The position numbers were made by a program, and so were the translations under genes. Shown piece by piece: positions 61,652-64,000 of a stretch of DNA of 64,000 nucleotides. How positions within the stretch are numbered: the stretch's first letter is position 1; each line of letters begins with the position of its first letter. The notes below the pieces were generated by a model that saw only the letters and a list, made by a program, of their open reading frames with translations, searched no databases and was not told the origin of the DNA. Source of the stretch: an uncultured Polaribacter sp. (lineage in GTDB: Bacteria; Bacteroidota; Bacteroidia; Flavobacteriales; Flavobacteriaceae); assembly GCA_947497755.1 (NCBI GenBank), contig CANMHT010000013.1:1-64000 (forward strand), written 5' to 3'.

Positions 61652-61920
61652 AGTAAAACGGTTTTTGATATTCATAATTAAATCCCGCATCAAGTGAGGG
61701 ATAACTTTCGTTTTACAAATTTGAAGTAGTTCTATTTGGATTATTCAATAGCTATTCCTTAGGTGGGCATTTTTTATCTTGATCTTTAAAAGCTCAAAAC
61801 ACACTTATAAAAAACCTGTTTACCAACTTGTTTCAACATGAAAAAACAGCAACATTCTTATCACATTCATCTATCGCTCCTTTTTTTTCTTTTTACCCAC
61901 CACATACCCAAGTTGGGATT

Positions 61921-62754
61921 TTACTCATCTGATTCTTCAATTCTTTTTATTAAAGATTTCTTTAACTGATCTAAAAACTTTGTTTGATTTATTTTTCTAG
62001 CTTTTATTTCTATGAATGTATGGTAATAATTACCTAACTGAATATTAAAAACTTTCTCAATAAGCAATGCTAATTCTTTAATTTCTATATTACCTTTGTT
62101 AATTACAGCAGCAGCATGTAAAGCATAAATAAGCTCTACTAAGTTTGTTTTACTAGATGACCAAGTGAGTTTCATTTCTTTTAAATATTCAATATCTGTT
62201 GTATTATTCTTTAGCTTCACTATTTCGTTTTTAAAATATTTGATTAAAGCTTCGTAAGCCCAAAAAGTTGCTACTTTAGCATCATGTGTTGTAGAAAAAC
62301 CTTCATCAAGAAAAAGAATAGATGTATCTACTTGTAATTTAATGTTGGTATATTTTCTAGTAAAATAGTGTTTGTCTAAATGGGTTAAATTTCTTCTACA
62401 ATAATGATAAAAATCTTGATTTTCATTAAAATAGTTTTGAAATTGATCTATACCACTATTGAAAAATTTAATTTGTGATTTAACACTACTTTTGGGGCGT
62501 TTTGATTCTATTCTATACAGCGTTGCATAGTATATTAACTCACAATGAATTGTTGGTTTTATACATTTAAAAAAATAAATCTCTTCTTCTTGGCTAAACC
62601 TTTTGGAACTCATTCTTTTATGGAGCTCTCTAAGCGCATCTCTTGATATTTTTATACCCTCTTCTATTATCTTTAATGAATCAATGTCTTTTTTAAATGT
62701 ATTTTCTTTTAATGCATCTTTTACTTTCCTTACAATCTCTTCGCATTTTTTCAT
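61921..62754 (-). CDS. RteC-family protein
   Basis: 277 residues. Helical throughout, with the RteC family phrases FFKCIKPTIHCELIYYATLY and RIESKRP, LTWSSSKTNLVELIYALHAA, LLIEKVFNIQLGNYYHTFIE and RKINQTKFLDQLKKSLIKRI. RteC was described as a regulator of excision of Bacteroides conjugative transposons. Here it anchors the assignment of the region as an integrative element. It is 228 bases or so from the next gene, and a hairpin lies upstream. Confidence 0.88.
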   Translation of the reverse strand: MKKCEEIVRKVKDALKENTFKKDIDSLKIIEEGIKISRDALRELHKRMSSKRFSQEEEIYFFKCIKPTIHCELIYYATLYRIESKRPKSSVKSQIKFFNSGIDQFQNYFNENQDFYHYCRRNLTHLDKHYFTRKYTNIKLQVDTSILFLDEGFSTTHDAKVATFWAYEALIKYFKNEIVKLKNNTTDIEYLKEMKLTWSSSKTNLVELIYALHAAAVINKGNIEIKELALLIEKVFNIQLGNYYHTFIEIKARKINQTKFLDQLKKSLIKRIEESDE

Positions 62755-62796
62755 TTGGAGGTATCATTATTATTTATTTCATTTTTTTAAACAAAT

Positions 62797-62834
62797 AAAA
62801 ACCTCTCAAATTCAAAAGAATAAGAAAGGTTTTT
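62797..62834. terminator. Terminator-like hairpin upstream of rteC-like gene
   Basis: AAAAACCT / AGGTTTTT with a partly paired 22-nt loop, symmetric A/T runs on both sides. It lies 43 bases before the RteC start and may end a transcript from the right. Confidence 0.5.
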
Positions 62835-62972
62835 GTCTCTATCAAAAATTAACCTTTGTAAAAAAAAGTAATTGATCAAAGAAATATTAAAATATTTAAA
62901 TTCTTAATCCTTAGGTTGAGTATGTAAACAATGCAATGTGCAAATACATAACACAAGCCTATTCCGACTTGA

Positions 62973-63176
62973 TTAATTGTAGTTTTTACTTTTAATATTA
63001 ATCCAAACTTTGATGTAATACAGTAAAAATTGAGTTCCAGAAACAATGAACATTAATTCATAATTATTTCTATTTCCTCTGAATACATTATATACAGCAA
63101 GAAACAAAAACATATAAACGAAAAACAAATACTTTTTTAGAGTTTTTGGTGTTTTATGTTTAAAAATCTTTGACAT
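62973..63176 (-). CDS. Small membrane protein
   Basis: 67 residues with basic ends and two helices, YLFFVYMFLFLAVYNVF and LMFIVSGTQFLLYYIKVWI. It starts one base after the stop of the SRPBCC gene (TAATATG), so the two are coupled. Function unknown. Confidence 0.65.
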   Translation of the reverse strand: MSKIFKHKTPKTLKKYLFFVYMFLFLAVYNVFRGNRNNYELMFIVSGTQFLLYYIKVWINIKSKNYN

Positions 63177-63177
63177 A

Positions 63178-63594
63178 TTATACGTTTTTTGCCATTTCAG
63201 ATAAACTTTGCATTGCTTTTGGTAATTCCGCTATAATTTTCTTTCCAATTACTTTTGAAAATAAAAAGGTTGTAATTCCTCTTATTTCTACTCCATGTGT
63301 TAACAATAGCTTGCCGTTCTTTTCGGTCAATTTATGTACGAAGTCCATTTTCGCAAGAAGTAATGACGAACTTGTTGTAAATTCTATTGGAAATGTTGCC
63401 GATTTAATGACAAATTTTGATTTTGGGCCATTTGTCGGTTTTAGCAGCCCTGTTGTTCCTGTTTCAAATTTTCCATTCAACTTAGCTTGTTGAACTTCAG
63501 CATCCCATTTATTCCAATTTTCTACATCCGACCATAGCTTCCAAATACTTTCTTTTCTCGCATCTATTTCTATAGTTATTTCTTTTTTCCACAT
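63178..63594 (-). CDS. SRPBCC-family protein
   Basis: 138 residues from ATG 63594 (MWKKEITIEIDARKESIWKL). A longer reading starts at a TTG and is rejected. The START/SRPBCC pattern is seen in KLWSDVENWNKWDAEVQQAK, GLLKPTNGPKSKFVIKS and the last helix AELPKAMQSLSEMAKNV. Such proteins bind hydrophobic ligands, and no catalytic residues can be named. An operator-like palindrome lies between its promoter and start. Confidence 0.85.
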   Translation of the reverse strand: MWKKEITIEIDARKESIWKLWSDVENWNKWDAEVQQAKLNGKFETGTTGLLKPTNGPKSKFVIKSATFPIEFTTSSSLLLAKMDFVHKLTEKNGKLLLTHGVEIRGITTFLFSKVIGKKIIAELPKAMQSLSEMAKNV

Positions 63595-63734
63595 ACTGTT
63601 TTTGTTTTTAGTTTGCGGGGCCAATTCTACAAGCTCAAAAAAAAGAGAAAGAGAGGCCTCTTTTTATAATTTTAACTCTCCAACAAACATATAAGAAGTT
63701 TTTACCTCTTTAGATTTAAGTTTATTTTCAACTG

Positions 63735-63781
63735 TATACTAACTTATTAGTATATGTATTGTGTTGTTATTCGCAAATGTA
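63735..63781 (-). promoter_or_regulatory. -7 element and operator-like palindrome before the SRPBCC gene
   Basis: Minus strand TACATTTG (63774-63781) matches TAnnTTTG. Twenty bases downstream lies TATACTAA CTTA TTAGTATA (63735-63754), a perfect 8-bp inverted repeat of the kind bound by dimeric repressors. The start codon is a further 140 bases away. Confidence 0.5.
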
Positions 63782-64000
63782 ACGGATAGGAATGATGAAT
63801 TGAGCAGTAAATTTGTACGGTATTACTGATATTTGTATAGATTTCTAAAATAGAACTATTTTAAATCTATTTAACCGCAAATATTGAGTGTGAAGAGGAT
63901 AGAAATAGGCTTATAACTAATAATGAAAACTATTCTTTCTTAAAGTTTACTAATTACTCATTTTATTATTTAAATAGAAAGAACAATGTTCTCGTATAAC
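63782..64000. other. AT-rich end of window, nothing recognised
   Basis: No credible coding frame, RNA gene or repeat was found in the last 219 bases. Confidence 0.5.

Noticed and set aside
1..64000. CRISPR array
   Set aside because: No set of regularly spaced direct repeats was seen on reading the window, and no cas gene was recognised.
1..64000. Complete insertion sequence
   Set aside because: No transposase-type gene (DDE, HUH or tyrosine recombinase) was recognised anywhere in the window.

Overview
The window looks like a chromosome segment of a low-GC marine or aquatic member of the Flavobacteriaceae (Bacteroidota). The grounds are the AT-rich sequence, promoters of the TTG / TAnnTTTG type, no obvious Shine-Dalgarno sites, the gyrA-TPR gene pair, a PgpH-type HDIG phosphohydrolase, RHS/YD proteins with a Bacteroidota N-terminus, and an RteC-family protein. 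Genus cannot be fixed from the sequence alone.

Positions 1-33.2 kb are mostly ordinary core genome. They hold the 5' part of a large secreted RHS/YD-repeat protein, a tRNA cluster (Ser-GCT, Pro-TGG, Arg-TCT), pgpH-like, thiolase and NlpC/P60 genes, a TPR lipoprotein-like gene with gyrA, clpC, a TlpA-type thioredoxin, accA, a tgt-lptG-EamA operon, rluF-like, alkB-like, HMA and SGNH genes, an AraC regulator, an erythromycin-esterase-like protein, a MipA-type porin, a phosphoesterase, two NAD(P)-binding proteins and a Crp-like regulator. Several terminators and promoters are readable, and some start codons can be corrected from them.

Positions 33.5-62.8 kb are accessory and rich in anti-phage-type genes. 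On the plus strand there is an orphan gene, then an ABC-three-component (ABC-3C) type operon preceded by a 55-residue membrane microprotein that shares a motif with the first ABC-3C subunit, then a 1131-residue LRR-Roc-COR-TIR protein with a second P-loop at its N-terminus. A decayed PLD-type nuclease follows. At 41.66 kb there is a possible tRNA-Ser 3'-end fragment beside a terminator, which could be the edge of an integrated island. Next come a small cluster with hairpin DNA, a DUF5675 gene and holin-like membrane peptides, and then an unusually structured non-coding stretch at 44.0-44.2 kb.

The centrepiece is a minus-strand five-gene operon (56.6 to 44.35 kb): an HNH nuclease, a 2155-residue Avs3a-like DUF4297-STAND protein, a 234-residue partner, a membrane-anchored protein with an RX4H HEPN-like motif, and a second STAND-like ATPase with a TIR-like N-terminal domain. 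A terminator-like hairpin lies directly before the first start codon and could act as an attenuator. Beside it are a small transglutaminase-like cysteine protein, a PIN-like protein flanked by related hairpin motifs, and a three-helix membrane protein. The right end (60.0-62.75 kb) carries an element maintenance module (P-loop ATPase, DnaD-like protein, excisionase-like HTH, RteC), but no integrase or relaxase is seen. A 16-codon remnant of an ATPase C-terminus at 56.7 kb suggests repeated loading of cargo behind this ATPase gene.

The last kilobase returns to ordinary genes (SRPBCC protein plus a small membrane protein) with a palindromic operator-like site. All functional calls are from reading the sequence. 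No database search was run.
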